A stretch of DNA of 38,625 nt, from assembly GCA_018240295.1 (NCBI GenBank), contig JAFEGB010000327.1, positions 1 to 38,625 of the forward strand, written 5' to 3'. Both the position numbers and the translations under genes were made by a program. The notes below the pieces were generated by a model. That model was not told where the DNA came from. It worked only from the letters and a program-made list of their open reading frames with translations, and ran no database searches. This document shows, one piece after another, positions 1 to 9,676 of the stretch (the first letter of the stretch is position 1; each line of letters starts with the position of its first letter). The stretch is from Pseudomonadota bacterium (lineage in GTDB: Bacteria > Pseudomonadota > Gammaproteobacteria > Competibacterales > Competibacteraceae).

Positions 1-3
1 ATC

Positions 4-948
4 ATGACGCTGCCCGTGCATTCCGAAGCCGATTACCGGATCGCCGTCCTGATTCCCTGCTACAACGAGGCCGTCACGATCGGTGAGGTCGTGACTGACT
101 TTCGCCGCGCGCTGCCCGATGCCACGATCTACGTGTTCGACAACAACTCCGTCGACGACACGGCCGCCATCGCGCACTCGGTCGGCGCCGATGTGCGCAC
201 GGTGCGCCAGCAGGGCAAGGGCAACGTGGTGCGGCGCATGTTTGCAGACGTCGAAGCCGATCTCTACGTGATGGTCGACGGCGACGGCACCTACGACGCC
301 GACAGCGCCGCGGCGATGGTGCGCAAGCTCATCGGGGAGCACGCGGACATGGTGGTCGGTTGCCGGCACACCGAGGAACGCTCGGCCTACCGCGCCGGAC
401 ACCGCTTCGGCAACCGCCTGCTGACCGGCTGCGTCGCCATGCTGTTCGGGCGCAGCTTCACCGACATCCTGTCGGGCTACCGCGTGTTCTCGCGACGCTT
501 CGTCAAATCCTTCCCGGCGCTCGCCGCGGGTTTCGAGATCGAAACCGAACTGACCGTCCACGCGCTCGAACTGCGCATGCCGATCGGCGAGTTCGACACG
601 CCGTACCGCAGCCGGCCCGCCGGCTCGACGAGCAAGCTCAGCACCTACCGGGACGGCTGGCGCATCCTGATGACGATCCTGAAGCTCATGAAGTCGGAAC
701 GGCCGCTGAGCTTCTTCGGGGCGGTCTGCGCGCTGCTGCTGCTGCTGTCCGTGGCGCTCGCCGCCCCGATCGTGCAGACCTGGCTCACGACCGGCCTGGT
801 CCCGCGCTTCCCGACCGCGATCCTGGCGACCGGGCTCGCGCTGCTCGGCTTCCTGAGCCTCGCCTGCGGCCTCATCCTCGACACCGTCACGCGCGGGCGT
901 CAGGAGCTCAAGCGCCTCGCCTATCTGGCCTGCGCCGCGCCGCACTGA
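4..948 (+). CDS. Family 2 glycosyltransferase, polyprenyl-phosphate sugar transferase type
   Basis: This 314-residue protein resembles DPM1-like GT2 enzymes that move a sugar from a nucleotide donor to a polyprenyl phosphate at the inner membrane. The GT-A fold begins with the IAVLIPCYNE strand (residues 13-22). A DxD metal/donor motif lies at D92-G-D94, and the conserved YRSRPAGSTSKL acceptor-side segment is at 201-212. Two hydrophobic segments (about 237-257 and 270-293) anchor the C-terminus. The ATG is only 4 bases from the window edge, so its ribosome site and upstream neighbours are not visible. It converges on the dehydrogenase gene. The family is well supported; donor and acceptor cannot be told from sequence. 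A lipid-linked glycan or lipid A modification role is inference. Confidence 0.85.
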   Translation: MTLPVHSEADYRIAVLIPCYNEAVTIGEVVTDFRRALPDATIYVFDNNSVDDTAAIAHSVGADVRTVRQQGKGNVVRRMFADVEADLYVMVDGDGTYDADSAAAMVRKLIGEHADMVVGCRHTEERSAYRAGHRFGNRLLTGCVAMLFGRSFTDILSGYRVFSRRFVKSFPALAAGFEIETELTVHALELRMPIGEFDTPYRSRPAGSTSKLSTYRDGWRILMTILKLMKSERPLSFFGAVCALLLLLSVALAAPIVQTWLTTGLVPRFPTAILATGLALLGFLSLACGLILDTVTRGRQELKRLAYLACAAPH

Positions 949-967
949 GGCCGCGCCCGCTCAGGTG

Positions 968-996
968 CGGACCGGCCCCGGCGGGGGCCAGGTCCG
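968..996. terminator. GC-rich stem-loop between convergent genes
   Basis: CGGACC-GGCCCC (968-979) pairs with GGGGCC-A-GGTCCG (984-996), with one bulged A and a 4-base loop. It sits 20 bases after the glycosyltransferase stop and about 94 bases beyond the dehydrogenase stop. There is no T-run on either side, so it is a possible rather than typical intrinsic terminator. Confidence 0.4.
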
Positions 997-1089
997 ACGA
1001 GGGCCACACCGGTCGCCCGTCAGCCCGCCGCCACCGCCAAAGGCGCGCCGGGGCAGTGCGAAGCACGACACCGGTCCGCGGGAGCGGCA

Positions 1090-2142
1090 TCAGCCGTACA
1101 GCCGCCGCTCGGCCAGCCGGTCGGCGACGAGCTGCGTCGGCAGCCCTTCGCTTTCGGCCTGCTCGAAGATCGCCGTGAGCGTCGCACCGATGCGCTCGAC
1201 GCGCGCCCGCACGCCGGCGGCGTCCTCGCCGAGGCGCTCGGCGCAGACATCGATGATGCCGCCGGCGTTGATCGCGTAGTCCGGCGCGTACAGCACGCCG
1301 CGCGCGCGCAGCGCCTCGCCGTGGCGCGCCTGCGCGAGCTGGTTGTTGGCGGCGCCGGCGACGATCGCGGCGCGCAGCTGCGGGATCGTCACGTCATCGA
1401 GCACGGCCCCGAGCGCGCACGGCGCGTACACGTCGACCGGCGCGGCGTGGATGCGATCGGGTGCGACCGGTTCGGCGCCGAACTCCTGCACCGCGCGTTC
1501 GAGGTTCGGCGCCCAGACATCGCTGACGAACAGCGTCGCGCCGGCGGCATGCAGCAGCTGCGCGAGCCGGTGGCCGACGCTGCCGACGCCCTGGATCGCG
1601 ACGCGCAGCCCGGCGAGATCCTCGCGCCCGAAGCGATGGCGCACGGCGGCGCGGATGCCGGTGAACACGCCGAGCGCGGTCGCCGGAGAAGGATCGCCGG
1701 AGCGCACGCCGCCATCGAGGCCGGGCTTGTCCTGCAGGCCGGTCACGTGCGCGGTCGTCTGTGCCATGAGCTGCAGGTCGGCGACCGCGGTGCCGGAATC
1801 CTCGGCGCCGACGTAGCGCCCGCCGAGGCGCTCGATCGCCTCGCCCATCGCACGCAGCAGGGCCGGCGTCTTGTCGCGGCGCGGGTCGCCGAGGATCACG
1901 CTCTTGCCGCCGCCGCGCGGCAGGCCGGCGAGCGCGGACTTGTAGCTCATGCCGCGCGCCAGGCGCAGCGCATCGTTCAGCGCCCCGGCCTCGTCGGCAT
2001 ACGGATACATGCGGATGCCGCCGAGCGCCGGCCCGAGCCGGGTCGAGTGGATGGCGATGATCGCGTGCAGGCCGCTCGCGCGTTCGTGGCAGTGGACGAC
2101 CTGTTCGTGGCCGTCGAAATCGGGATCGGTGAACACGGACAT
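1090..2142 (-). CDS. Leucine dehydrogenase-type Glu/Leu/Phe/Val dehydrogenase
   Basis: This 350-residue enzyme belongs to the amino acid dehydrogenase family that uses NAD+ to deaminate branched-chain amino acids reversibly to 2-oxo acids. Starting at MSVFTDPDF, the catalytic residues fall at the numbering known for Bacillus leucine dehydrogenase: K68 (in MSYKSA), K80 (in LPRGGGKSV) and D115 (in GAEDSGTA). A Rossmann glycine motif follows (AIQGVGSVGHRLA). The frame is open further upstream, but this ATG has GGAGG about 9 bases before it and starts the family homology. It lies downstream of gpt on the same strand after a 211-base gap, so it probably has its own promoter. Leucine versus valine or phenylalanine preference is not settled. 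Confidence 0.88.
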   Translation of the reverse strand: MSVFTDPDFDGHEQVVHCHERASGLHAIIAIHSTRLGPALGGIRMYPYADEAGALNDALRLARGMSYKSALAGLPRGGGKSVILGDPRRDKTPALLRAMGEAIERLGGRYVGAEDSGTAVADLQLMAQTTAHVTGLQDKPGLDGGVRSGDPSPATALGVFTGIRAAVRHRFGREDLAGLRVAIQGVGSVGHRLAQLLHAAGATLFVSDVWAPNLERAVQEFGAEPVAPDRIHAAPVDVYAPCALGAVLDDVTIPQLRAAIVAGAANNQLAQARHGEALRARGVLYAPDYAINAGGIIDVCAERLGEDAAGVRARVERIGATLTAIFEQAESEGLPTQLVADRLAERRLYG

Positions 2143-2353
2143 CGGGGCAGCCCTCCATCGTGCGGGGGGTCGGAAGGACGCGCAGCCGCGGGGATCGCCC
2201 GCCGGATGCGCGTACGGCAGAAACCGTGCCGGCACCGCCTGCGGTGCGTGGCCCGGTCGAGGGGGCGCCATCAGAGCGCGGCAGCCGGCGAAAGTCACGC
2301 TGCCGTGCTGCGCGCTGGCAGCCGGGCTTGACGGCGGCCGGGCGGAACGGGGT

Positions 2354-2842
2354 TCAGCGCTCGACCAGCGGCTTCGCGTACTGGATCTCGGTATCCCACG
2401 GGAACTGGATCCAGGTGTCCTGCGAGACCTCGGTCACGTACAGGTCGACCTGCGGCCGGCCGAGCGGCTTGGCGTAGACCGCCGCGTACAGCGCCTCCGG
2501 AGCGTGGCGGCGCAGCAGCTGCATCGTGCGGCCGGTGTCGACCAGCTCGTCGATGACCAGCCAGCCGGCGCCGCCGGCCGCGGCCGTGAAGCCCTTCAGC
2601 AGCACCGCCTCGCCGGCCGCGGCATCGGGGCGGGCGTGGTCGTAGCTGGCGATGCAGAAGGTCTCGATCAGCCGGATGTCGAGCTCGCGGGCGATGATGC
2701 CGGCCGGGATCAGCCCGCCGCGCGTGATCGCGACGATGCCGGTGAACGGCCCGCGCTCCAGCAGCCGCCACGCGAGCTGGCGGGTGTTGCGATGCAGTTC
2801 GTCCCAGCTGACCGGGAACAGCATGCGGCGGGCTTCGGGCAT
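2354..2842 (-). CDS. gpt: Xanthine-guanine phosphoribosyltransferase
   Basis: This 162-residue phosphoribosyltransferase salvages guanine and xanthine with PRPP to give GMP and XMP. It aligns almost end to end with E. coli Gpt: WDELHRNTRQLAWRL near the start, ITRGGLIPAGIIARELDIR (about 39-57), IASYDH, the PRPP-binding segment VIDELVDTGRT (96-106), and the C-terminal QDTWIQFPWD signature typical of Gpt rather than Hpt. The chosen start MPEARRM is about 10 residues longer than E. coli; an internal ATG at 2824 is an alternative. It is the last purine gene of the purA cluster, after a hairpin that follows purA. Guanine salvage beside adenylosuccinate synthase makes metabolic sense. Confidence 0.9.
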   Translation of the reverse strand: MPEARRMLFPVSWDELHRNTRQLAWRLLERGPFTGIVAITRGGLIPAGIIARELDIRLIETFCIASYDHARPDAAAGEAVLLKGFTAAAGGAGWLVIDELVDTGRTMQLLRRHAPEALYAAVYAKPLGRPQVDLYVTEVSQDTWIQFPWDTEIQYAKPLVER

Positions 2843-2870
2843 GGGCGCGATCTCACGGCGCTGGAAACGA

Positions 2871-2899
2871 CGGAGCCCGGCAACGGCGGCCGGGCTCCG
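2871..2899 (-). terminator. Perfect hairpin after purA
   Basis: The arms CGGAGCCCGG (2871-2880) and CCGGGCTCCG (2890-2899) pair over 10 bp with a 9-base loop, in the 85-base gap between the purA stop and the gpt start. Reading the minus strand, the hairpin is followed by TCGTTTCC, a weak T-rich tail. It probably terminates or attenuates purA transcription before gpt. Confidence 0.6.
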
Positions 2900-2927
2900 C
2901 AAGACACGGCGGGCGGGCAGGCCCCGC

Positions 2928-4223
<1,296 letters not shown>

Positions 4224-4272
4224 TCAGGTCCGTCAAGCAGGTATGGGGGGAGGTGAGCGGACGCGACGGCCT

Positions 4273-5472
4273 TCAGCCGGCGACCGGTCCGATGTCTTCG
4301 ATGTGCCAGTCGCTGCCGCGGCGCACCAGCACGCGGTCGCAGCCGAGCGCGCGCGGACCGCCGTCCTCGGCTCCGGGCAGCGCGTGGATCACGCGCTCCC
4401 CGGCGTTTCGCAGTGCCGCGATGCGGGCTTCGAGTGCGGCATCGTCCTCGGCCGGCGCCCAGATCGCCGCAACGGCCGGCAGCTCGCCCTCGCCGAGTTC
4501 GAGCAGGGCCTTCAGGTCGGCCGAGAAACCGGTCGCCGGCCGGCTGCGGCCGAAGGCGCTGCCGATGCCGTCGTAGCGCCCGCCGCGCGCCACCTCCGAC
4601 CCGAACTGCGGCAGGTAGGCCGCAAACACCAGGCCGGTGTGGTAGTGGTAACCGCGCAGCTCGGCGAGATCGACGTGGATCGGCAGCCCCGGGTAGCGGC
4701 GGGCGATGACGGCGGCGGTGCGGCGCAGCGCATCGAGCGCGGCGCCGACTTCCGGGCCGAGGCCGGCGAGCGCGGTGCCGGCGGCATCGAGCACCTCGAT
4801 GCCGCCGTTGAGGCTCGCAAGCCGCAGGAAATGCTCGCCGTGCGCCGCATCGAGCCCGGTCTCGTCGAGCCAGGCCCGGATGTCCGGCACGGACTTGCGC
4901 TGCAGCATGTCGAACAGCTCGCCTTCGGCGCGCTCATCGAGCCCGGCGTGGCGCGCGAGCGCCCGGAACAGGCCGACGTGGCCGAGATCGAGGTGCACGC
5001 CCTCGACGCGCGCCAGCCGCAGGGTTTCGAGCATCAGCGCGATGATCTCGATGTCGCTCTCCGGCCCCGCATGGCCATAAAGCTCGGCACCGATCTGCAG
5101 CGGACTGCGCGAGCCGCCGAAGCCGTCGCCGCGCGTGCGCAGCACCGTGCCGAGATAGCAGAGGCGGTTCGGCTGCGCGCGCGCGAGCTGGTGCGCGTCG
5201 ATGCGCGCGACCTGCGGCGTCATGTCGGCGCGCACGCCGAGCAGCCGCCCGGAGAGCTGGTCGGTCAGCTTGAAGGTTTCGAGTTCGAGGTCACGGCCGA
5301 AGCCGGTCAGCAGCGCATCGAGGAACTCGATGAACGGCGGCATCACGAGTTCGTAGCCCCAGCGTCCGTACAGGTCGAGCAGGTCGCGGCGCAGGCGCTC
5401 CACGCGGCGCGCACCGGCGGGCAGGATTTCCTCGATGCCCTCCGGCAGCAGCCAGCGGTATTTGACGGTCAT
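4273..5472 (-). CDS. hisZ: ATP phosphoribosyltransferase regulatory subunit HisZ
   Basis: This 399-residue protein has a class II aminoacyl-tRNA-synthetase fold related to HisRS but works as the regulatory partner of the short form of HisG at the first step of histidine synthesis. Visible family segments are PEGIEEILPAGARRVERLRR near the start, MTPQVARIDA, RLCYLGTVLRTR, and the late RGGRYDGIGSAFGR block. The HisRS anticodon domain is absent and the length suits HisZ. The ATG is preceded by GGAAG about 9 bases upstream. Its place between DUF2065 and purA is a known arrangement in pseudomonads and relatives, and implies that a short-form hisG lies elsewhere in the genome. Confidence 0.93.
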   Translation of the reverse strand: MTVKYRWLLPEGIEEILPAGARRVERLRRDLLDLYGRWGYELVMPPFIEFLDALLTGFGRDLELETFKLTDQLSGRLLGVRADMTPQVARIDAHQLARAQPNRLCYLGTVLRTRGDGFGGSRSPLQIGAELYGHAGPESDIEIIALMLETLRLARVEGVHLDLGHVGLFRALARHAGLDERAEGELFDMLQRKSVPDIRAWLDETGLDAAHGEHFLRLASLNGGIEVLDAAGTALAGLGPEVGAALDALRRTAAVIARRYPGLPIHVDLAELRGYHYHTGLVFAAYLPQFGSEVARGGRYDGIGSAFGRSRPATGFSADLKALLELGEGELPAVAAIWAPAEDDAALEARIAALRNAGERVIHALPGAEDGGPRALGCDRVLVRRGSDWHIEDIGPVAG

Positions 5473-5510
5473 GCATGAAACTTCCGGTCGGGCCGGGCGC
5501 GCTCGCGCGC

Positions 5511-5699
5511 TCAGCGGATCCAGTACAGCACGGCGACGCCGAGCGCCATGCTCAGTGCGGCGCCGACGCGCAGCTCGCGGTCACTGAGGCTCGCGAGCCG
5601 CACCAGCGCCGTGCGCAGCGCCTGCGGACTCAGGAAGGGCACGACGCCCTCCATCACCAGCATCAGGCCGAAGGCAGACAGCAGATCATGCCACATCAT
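5511..5699 (-). CDS. DUF2065 (YjeT family) small membrane protein
   Basis: This 62-residue protein starts at one of two adjacent ATGs (5699 or 5696). It has two hydrophobic helices, LLSAFGLMLVMEGVVPFL and VGAALSMALGVAVLYWI, joined by a short charged linker, with the EGVVPFLSPQALR segment typical of YjeT/DUF2065. Family function is unknown. It sits in its expected place just downstream of hflC and upstream of hisZ-purA. The ribosome site is weak, which suggests translation linked to the surrounding operon. Confidence 0.85.
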   Translation of the reverse strand: MMWHDLLSAFGLMLVMEGVVPFLSPQALRTALVRLASLSDRELRVGAALSMALGVAVLYWIR

Positions 5700-5745
5700 G
5701 CACACCGCTGGCGCGCGGCCCCTGCGCGCGGACGGCCGCAACGCA

Positions 5746-5777
5746 ACGGGCGGGCCTCCTTGCGAGGGCCCGCCCGT
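5746..5777. repeat. Long GC inverted repeat between hflC and DUF2065
   Basis: ACGGGCGGGCC (5746-5756) pairs perfectly with GGCCCGCCCGT (5767-5777); four inner bases can extend the stem past a one-base bulge. It lies just after the hflC stop on the minus strand and has no T-tract downstream. It may stabilise the hfl mRNA, attenuate transcription, or act as a weak terminator before the DUF2065-hisZ-purA part of the cluster. Confidence 0.55.
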
Positions 5778-5800
5778 GGCGACGCGACGCGCCCGCAGCC

Positions 5801-6664
5801 TCAGGGCTGCGGCTTCTTGAAGTAGCGGAAGAACTCGCTGTCGGGCGACAGCACGATCACGTCGTCCTTGCTGGCGAAGCTCGCGCGGTAGGCACCGAGA
5901 CTGCGGTAGAACGCGAAGAAGTCCGGGTCCTGGCCGTAGGCGTTCGCGTACAGCCCGGCGGCACGCGCATCGCCCTCGCCGCGCACGCGCTCGGCGTCGC
6001 GGTAGGCCTCGGCGAGCAGCACCGTGCTCTGGCGATCGGCATCGGCGCGGATGCGCTCGGCGGCCTCGGCGCCGCGCGAGCGGAAGTCACGCGCGACGCG
6101 CTCGCGCTCGGCGCGCATGCGCCGGAACACCGAGCTCGACACGTCCGGCGGCAGGTCGATGCGCTTGATGCGCACGTCGACGACCTCGACGCCGAGATTG
6201 GCCGCCTCGCGCCGGAGCGTCGTCGACAGGATGTCCATGATCTGGCGGCGATCGCCGGCGACCACGTCCTGCACCGTGCGCTTCGAGAACTCGCTGCGCA
6301 TGCTGTCCTTGGTGATCTGGTCGAGGCGCAGGTTGGCCTGCAGCGGATCGCCGGCGACCGCGGTGTAGAAGCGGGCGGTATCGGCGATGCGCCACTTCAC
6401 GAACGAATCGACGATGACGTTCTTCTTCTCGGCGGTCAGGAAGCGCTCGGGTTCGGTGTCGAGCGTCTGCACGCGACCGTCGAACTTGCGCACGTTGTTG
6501 ATCAGCGGCCACTTGAAGTGCAGGCCCGGCGGATAGTCGGTGTCGACGATCTCGCCGAGGCGGAAGCGGATGGCCTTCTGGGCCTCGCCGACCGTGAACA
6601 GCGATGCCGACAGCAGCATCGCCACGAGCACGCCGGCGACGGCGATCAGGATGCGGGGATTCAT
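5801..6664 (-). CDS. hflC: HflC, SPFH-domain modulator of FtsH
   Basis: This 287-residue membrane protein partners HflK in the periplasmic-side HflKC complex that cages and modulates the FtsH (HflB) protease. It has one N-terminal transmembrane helix (about 5-24), then a band-7/SPFH domain beginning VGEAQKAIRFRLGEIV, and a long coiled-coil-prone Arg/Glu/Ala helix (RRMRAERERVARDFRSRGAEAAERIRAD, written here in part) characteristic of HflC. The C-terminus SPDSEFFRYFK matches the family. Its ATG overlaps the hflK stop by one base (TGATG), so translation is coupled and the two subunits are likely made in fixed ratio. Confidence 0.96.
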   Translation of the reverse strand: MNPRILIAVAGVLVAMLLSASLFTVGEAQKAIRFRLGEIVDTDYPPGLHFKWPLINNVRKFDGRVQTLDTEPERFLTAEKKNVIVDSFVKWRIADTARFYTAVAGDPLQANLRLDQITKDSMRSEFSKRTVQDVVAGDRRQIMDILSTTLRREAANLGVEVVDVRIKRIDLPPDVSSSVFRRMRAERERVARDFRSRGAEAAERIRADADRQSTVLLAEAYRDAERVRGEGDARAAGLYANAYGQDPDFFAFYRSLGAYRASFASKDDVIVLSPDSEFFRYFKKPQP

Positions 6665-7914
6665 CAGCGGACCTCCCGGGTACGGCCGGTATCGCGAAGG
6701 CGTGCCGGATCGCTGCCGGCTGCCGCGCCGCCCGGATTGCCGTTGCCGGTATCGTGACCCGGGGCCGGCAGCAGCGTGCCGGTGGCGCCGGGCTGGCCGG
6801 AGCGCTGGAGCAGGCGATCGAGCGGCAGGTACAGCAGCGGGCTGCCGCCGTTGTCGAGGTCGATGAACACCTTGCTGCTCGCGTCGAGCACGGTTTCCAT
6901 GGTTTCGAGGTACAGGCGCTGGCGCGTGAGTTGCGGCGCCTTCGAGTACTGCACGAGCAGCTGCGTGAAGCGCGCTGCCTCGCCCTCGGCCTGTGCGATC
7001 ACCTGCGCCTTGTAGGCGTCGGCCTCCTGCAGCCGGCGCGCCGCCTGGCCGCGGGCCTTCGGGATGATCTCGTTGGCGTAGGCCTCGGCCTCGTTCTTCT
7101 GGCGCTGCTCGTCCTCGCGCGCCTTGATCGCGTCGCCGAAGGCCTCCTGGACTTCCTCGGGCGGCTGCGCATCCTGCAGCGCGACGCTGTTGATGCGCAG
7201 GCCCGTGTGGTACTGATCGAGCACGGCCTGCGCGAGTTCGCGGATCTGCGCGACGATGTCGGCGCGGCCCTCGGTCAGCACGAAATCCATCGAGCTCCTG
7301 CCGATGACCTCGCGCGTCGCGCTCTCGACGGCCTGACGCAGCGTCGTGTCGGGATCGGCGACGCGGAACAGGTATGCGCGCGGGTCCTTGACCTGGTACT
7401 GCACGGCCAGCCGCACGTCGACGATGTTCTCGTCCTGGGTCAGCATCAGTGCTTCCTTCGGCACCGGGCGCGAGGCCGGCTGGCGGCCGCCGGAGCGGTA
7501 GCCGATCTCCTCGGAGCGCACCTGCTCGACATCGACGATGTCGACGCGCTCCAGCGGATACGGCAGGTGCCAGCGCAGGCCCGGCATCGTCGTCTCGACG
7601 TAGCGGCCGAAGCGCACGACCACGCCGCGCCGGCCTTCCTCGACGATGTAGAAACTGCCGGCCACCGCCCAGATCAGCAGCAGCGCCGCCGCGCCGGCAC
7701 CGAGCAGCAGCTTGCCGCGCCCGCCACCGAAACCGCCGCTGCCGTCGTCACCGCCGTCCGCGCCGCCGCCGCCGCCGCCGCGCCGCCCGGACAGCAGTCC
7801 GGACAGGCGATCGGTCAGCTTGCGCACCACTTCGTCAAGATCCGGCGGTCCCTGATCGCGGCCACCGCCGCCCCAGGGGTCCCGGTTGTTGCCACCCGGT
7901 TCGTTCCAGGCCAT
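6664..7914 (-). CDS. hflK: HflK, SPFH-domain modulator of FtsH
   Basis: This 416-residue protein is the HflC partner. The start MAWNEPGGNN is chosen because it begins the family homology and has GGAG about 9 bases upstream; the open frame extends further but that part looks non-coding. A Gly/Asp-rich cytoplasmic N-terminus (11-67) leads to one transmembrane helix (about 68-90), then the SPFH domain beginning VEEGRRGVVVRFG and the Ala/Glu/Arg helical region with QAEGEAARF. The glycine run is encoded by a GCC-type trinucleotide tract. It overlaps hflC and follows hflX after a 94-base gap with a large inverted repeat. Confidence 0.96.
   Translation of the reverse strand: MAWNEPGGNNRDPWGGGGRDQGPPDLDEVVRKLTDRLSGLLSGRRGGGGGGADGGDDGSGGFGGGRGKLLLGAGAAALLLIWAVAGSFYIVEEGRRGVVVRFGRYVETTMPGLRWHLPYPLERVDIVDVEQVRSEEIGYRSGGRQPASRPVPKEALMLTQDENIVDVRLAVQYQVKDPRAYLFRVADPDTTLRQAVESATREVIGRSSMDFVLTEGRADIVAQIRELAQAVLDQYHTGLRINSVALQDAQPPEEVQEAFGDAIKAREDEQRQKNEAEAYANEIIPKARGQAARRLQEADAYKAQVIAQAEGEAARFTQLLVQYSKAPQLTRQRLYLETMETVLDASSKVFIDLDNGGSPLLYLPLDRLLQRSGQPGATGTLLPAPGHDTGNGNPGGAAAGSDPARLRDTGRTREVR
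7761..7788. repeat. Trinucleotide tract encoding the HflK glycine run
   Basis: A run of about eight near-perfect CGC/CCG trinucleotide units encodes the consecutive glycines at HflK residues 46-51. Such tracts can expand or shrink in frame. The HflK N-terminus is poorly conserved in length, so change here is probably tolerated. Confidence 0.6.
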
Positions 7915-7941
7915 GTACTCGCTCCAGCCAATGGGGACCTT

Positions 7942-7992
7942 GCACGGAGCAGCGCTCGCGGCCGCCGCAGCGGCCCGGCAGGCGCTCCGTGC
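7942..7992. repeat. Inverted repeat between hflX and hflK
   Basis: GCACGGAGC (7942-7950) pairs with GCTCCGTGC (7984-7992) around a GC-rich interior that holds a further small GGCCG/CGGCC hairpin. It fills much of the 94-base gap between the hflX stop and the hflK start. No T-tract follows on the minus strand. Likely roles are transcript processing or partial attenuation, which would set HflX and HflKC levels apart. Confidence 0.5.
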
Positions 7993-8008
7993 GCATGGGG
8001 TTGTGCGT

Positions 8009-9301
8009 CTAGTGCACGGCCGCTTCCAGCCAGCCCTCGACCAGACCTTCCTGGCGGCAGAGCTGGCGCAGGTGCTTGCGCGAGGCACTGACCTGCAGCC
8101 GGCAGCCGCCATCGGCGCCGGCTTCCTCGCTCAGCACCGCCCCGAGGGCGAACAGCCGGGCGCGCAGCCGCGCCTGACCGGCACCGAGTTCGAGCGTGCC
8201 GCGCAGCGTGTCGGCCCGCAGCAGCTCGGCAATCGCCTGGCGCAGCTCCTGCAGCCCGCCACCGCCGGCCGCCGACAGCCAGACCGCCACCGGCAGGCCG
8301 GCATCATCACGCTCGATGCGCGGCTCGCCGTGATCGAGCAGGTCGATCTTGTTGTAGACCGGCAGCCGCGCCACGCCGGCGGCACCGATCTCGTCGAGCA
8401 CCTCGATCACGGCCTTTTCCAGCTCGGCGCGCTCGGGATCGGCGGCATCGATGACGTGCAGCAGCAGGCTGGCCTCGCAGGTCTCGACCAGCGTCGAGCG
8501 GAAGGCCGCGACCAGCTCGTGCGGCAGGCGCGAGATGAAGCCGACCGTATCGGCGAGCACGACCGGCTCGACGTTCGGCAGGTCGAGCCGGCGCAGCGTC
8601 GGATCGAGCGTGGCGAACAGCTGGTCGGCCGCGTAGACGCCGGCCCCGGTCAGCGCGTTGAACAGCGTCGACTTGCCGGCATTGGTGTAGCCGACCAGCG
8701 ACACGGTCGGCATGTCGGCCTTGCGCCGCGCCGCCCGCCCCTGCTCGCGCGTGCGATCGACGCGCGCAAGCCGCGACCTGATCTGGCGGATGCGCCCGGC
8801 CAGCAGCCGGCGGTCGGTTTCGAGCTGCGTCTCGCCGGGACCGCGCAGGCCGATGCCGCCGCGCTGGCGTTCGAGGTGGGTCCAGCCGCGCACCAGGCGC
8901 GTGGCCAGGTGTTCGAGCTGCGCGAGCTCGACCTGCAGCTTGCCCTCGAAGCTGCGCGCACGGGTCGCGAAGATGTCGAGGATCAGCCCGGTGCGGTCGA
9001 TGACCCGGCACTGCAGCAGCGCTTCGAGGTTGCGCTCCTGCGACGGCGACAGTTCGTGATCGAAGATCGCGAGTTCGGCGCCGCTTGCCGCGACCCGGTC
9101 GCGGATTTCCTCGGCCTTGCCGCTGCCGACGAAATAGCGCGCGTCCGGCGCACGGCGTGTGCCGCTCACCTGGCCGACGATGTCGGCGCCTGCCGACTTC
9201 GCCAGCTCCTCGAACTCCGCCTGCTCCCGGGGATCGATCTGCGCGTTCAGCGCGAGGTGCACCAGCACCGCGCGCTCACCCGCGCGGGGTCGTTCGAACA
9301 A
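8009..9301 (-). CDS. hflX: Ribosome-associated GTPase HflX
   Basis: This 430-residue GTPase splits stalled or heat-damaged 70S ribosomes and binds the 50S subunit. The N-terminal HflX domain (about 10-130) is followed by a helical linker with the conserved GGIGLRGPGETQLETDRR (148-165) and a TRAFAC GTPase domain with Walker A GYTNAGKS (204-211), the G3 motif DTVGF, and G4 NKID. The start is TTG at 9301, supported by GAGGA eight bases upstream and by homology beginning MFERPRAGERA; no ATG fits. It is 41 bases after hfq, in standard operon order. Confidence 0.95.
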   Translation of the reverse strand: MFERPRAGERAVLVHLALNAQIDPREQAEFEELAKSAGADIVGQVSGTRRAPDARYFVGSGKAEEIRDRVAASGAELAIFDHELSPSQERNLEALLQCRVIDRTGLILDIFATRARSFEGKLQVELAQLEHLATRLVRGWTHLERQRGGIGLRGPGETQLETDRRLLAGRIRQIRSRLARVDRTREQGRAARRKADMPTVSLVGYTNAGKSTLFNALTGAGVYAADQLFATLDPTLRRLDLPNVEPVVLADTVGFISRLPHELVAAFRSTLVETCEASLLLHVIDAADPERAELEKAVIEVLDEIGAAGVARLPVYNKIDLLDHGEPRIERDDAGLPVAVWLSAAGGGGLQELRQAIAELLRADTLRGTLELGAGQARLRARLFALGAVLSEEAGADGGCRLQVSASRKHLRQLCRQEGLVEGWLEAAVH

Positions 9302-9342
9302 AGGCAGGGTCCTCGGTCACGCAGGGGTGCGGGGCGACGGGT

Positions 9343-9597
9343 TCAGGCGTCGTCGTGGCCATCGGCGCCGGCGTCCTCGGCGAGGTGCAGGCGCACGTTG
9401 CGCGCCGGCACGACGGTCGAGATCGCGTGCTTGTAGATCATCTGGCTGACGGAATTCTTCAGCAGCACGACGAACTGGTCGAAGGATTCGATCTGGCCCT
9501 GCAGCTTGATGCCGTTGACCAGATAGATCGAGACGGGGATGCGCTCCTTGCGCAAGGCGTTCAAGAACGGTTCCTGAAGCGAATGGCCCTTAGCCAT
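9343..9597 (-). CDS. hfq: RNA chaperone Hfq
   Basis: This 84-residue Sm-like protein forms the hexameric ring that pairs small RNAs with mRNAs. The start [13 protein letters not shown] is the universal Hfq N-terminus. The Sm1 motif ([23 protein letters not shown], in part) and the Sm2 motif [10 protein letters not shown] are complete. A short acidic tail [11 protein letters not shown] replaces the long tail of E. coli Hfq. AAGGAG lies 8 bases before the ATG. The open frame upstream overlaps the end of miaA and is not coding. The gene is 79 bases after miaA, where hfq promoters often lie within or after miaA. Confidence 0.98.
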   Translation of the reverse strand: MAKGHSLQEPFLNALRKERIPVSIYLVNGIKLQGQIESFDQFVVLLKNSVSQMIYKHAISTVVPARNVRLHLAEDAGADGHDDA

Positions 9598-9676
9598 GTG
9601 ATGGCTCCTTGTTGTTATCGAAGTCTGGCTGTCTGTTGCCCGGGCAGGACGCAGGCTGACCGGTGATTCTTCCTGC

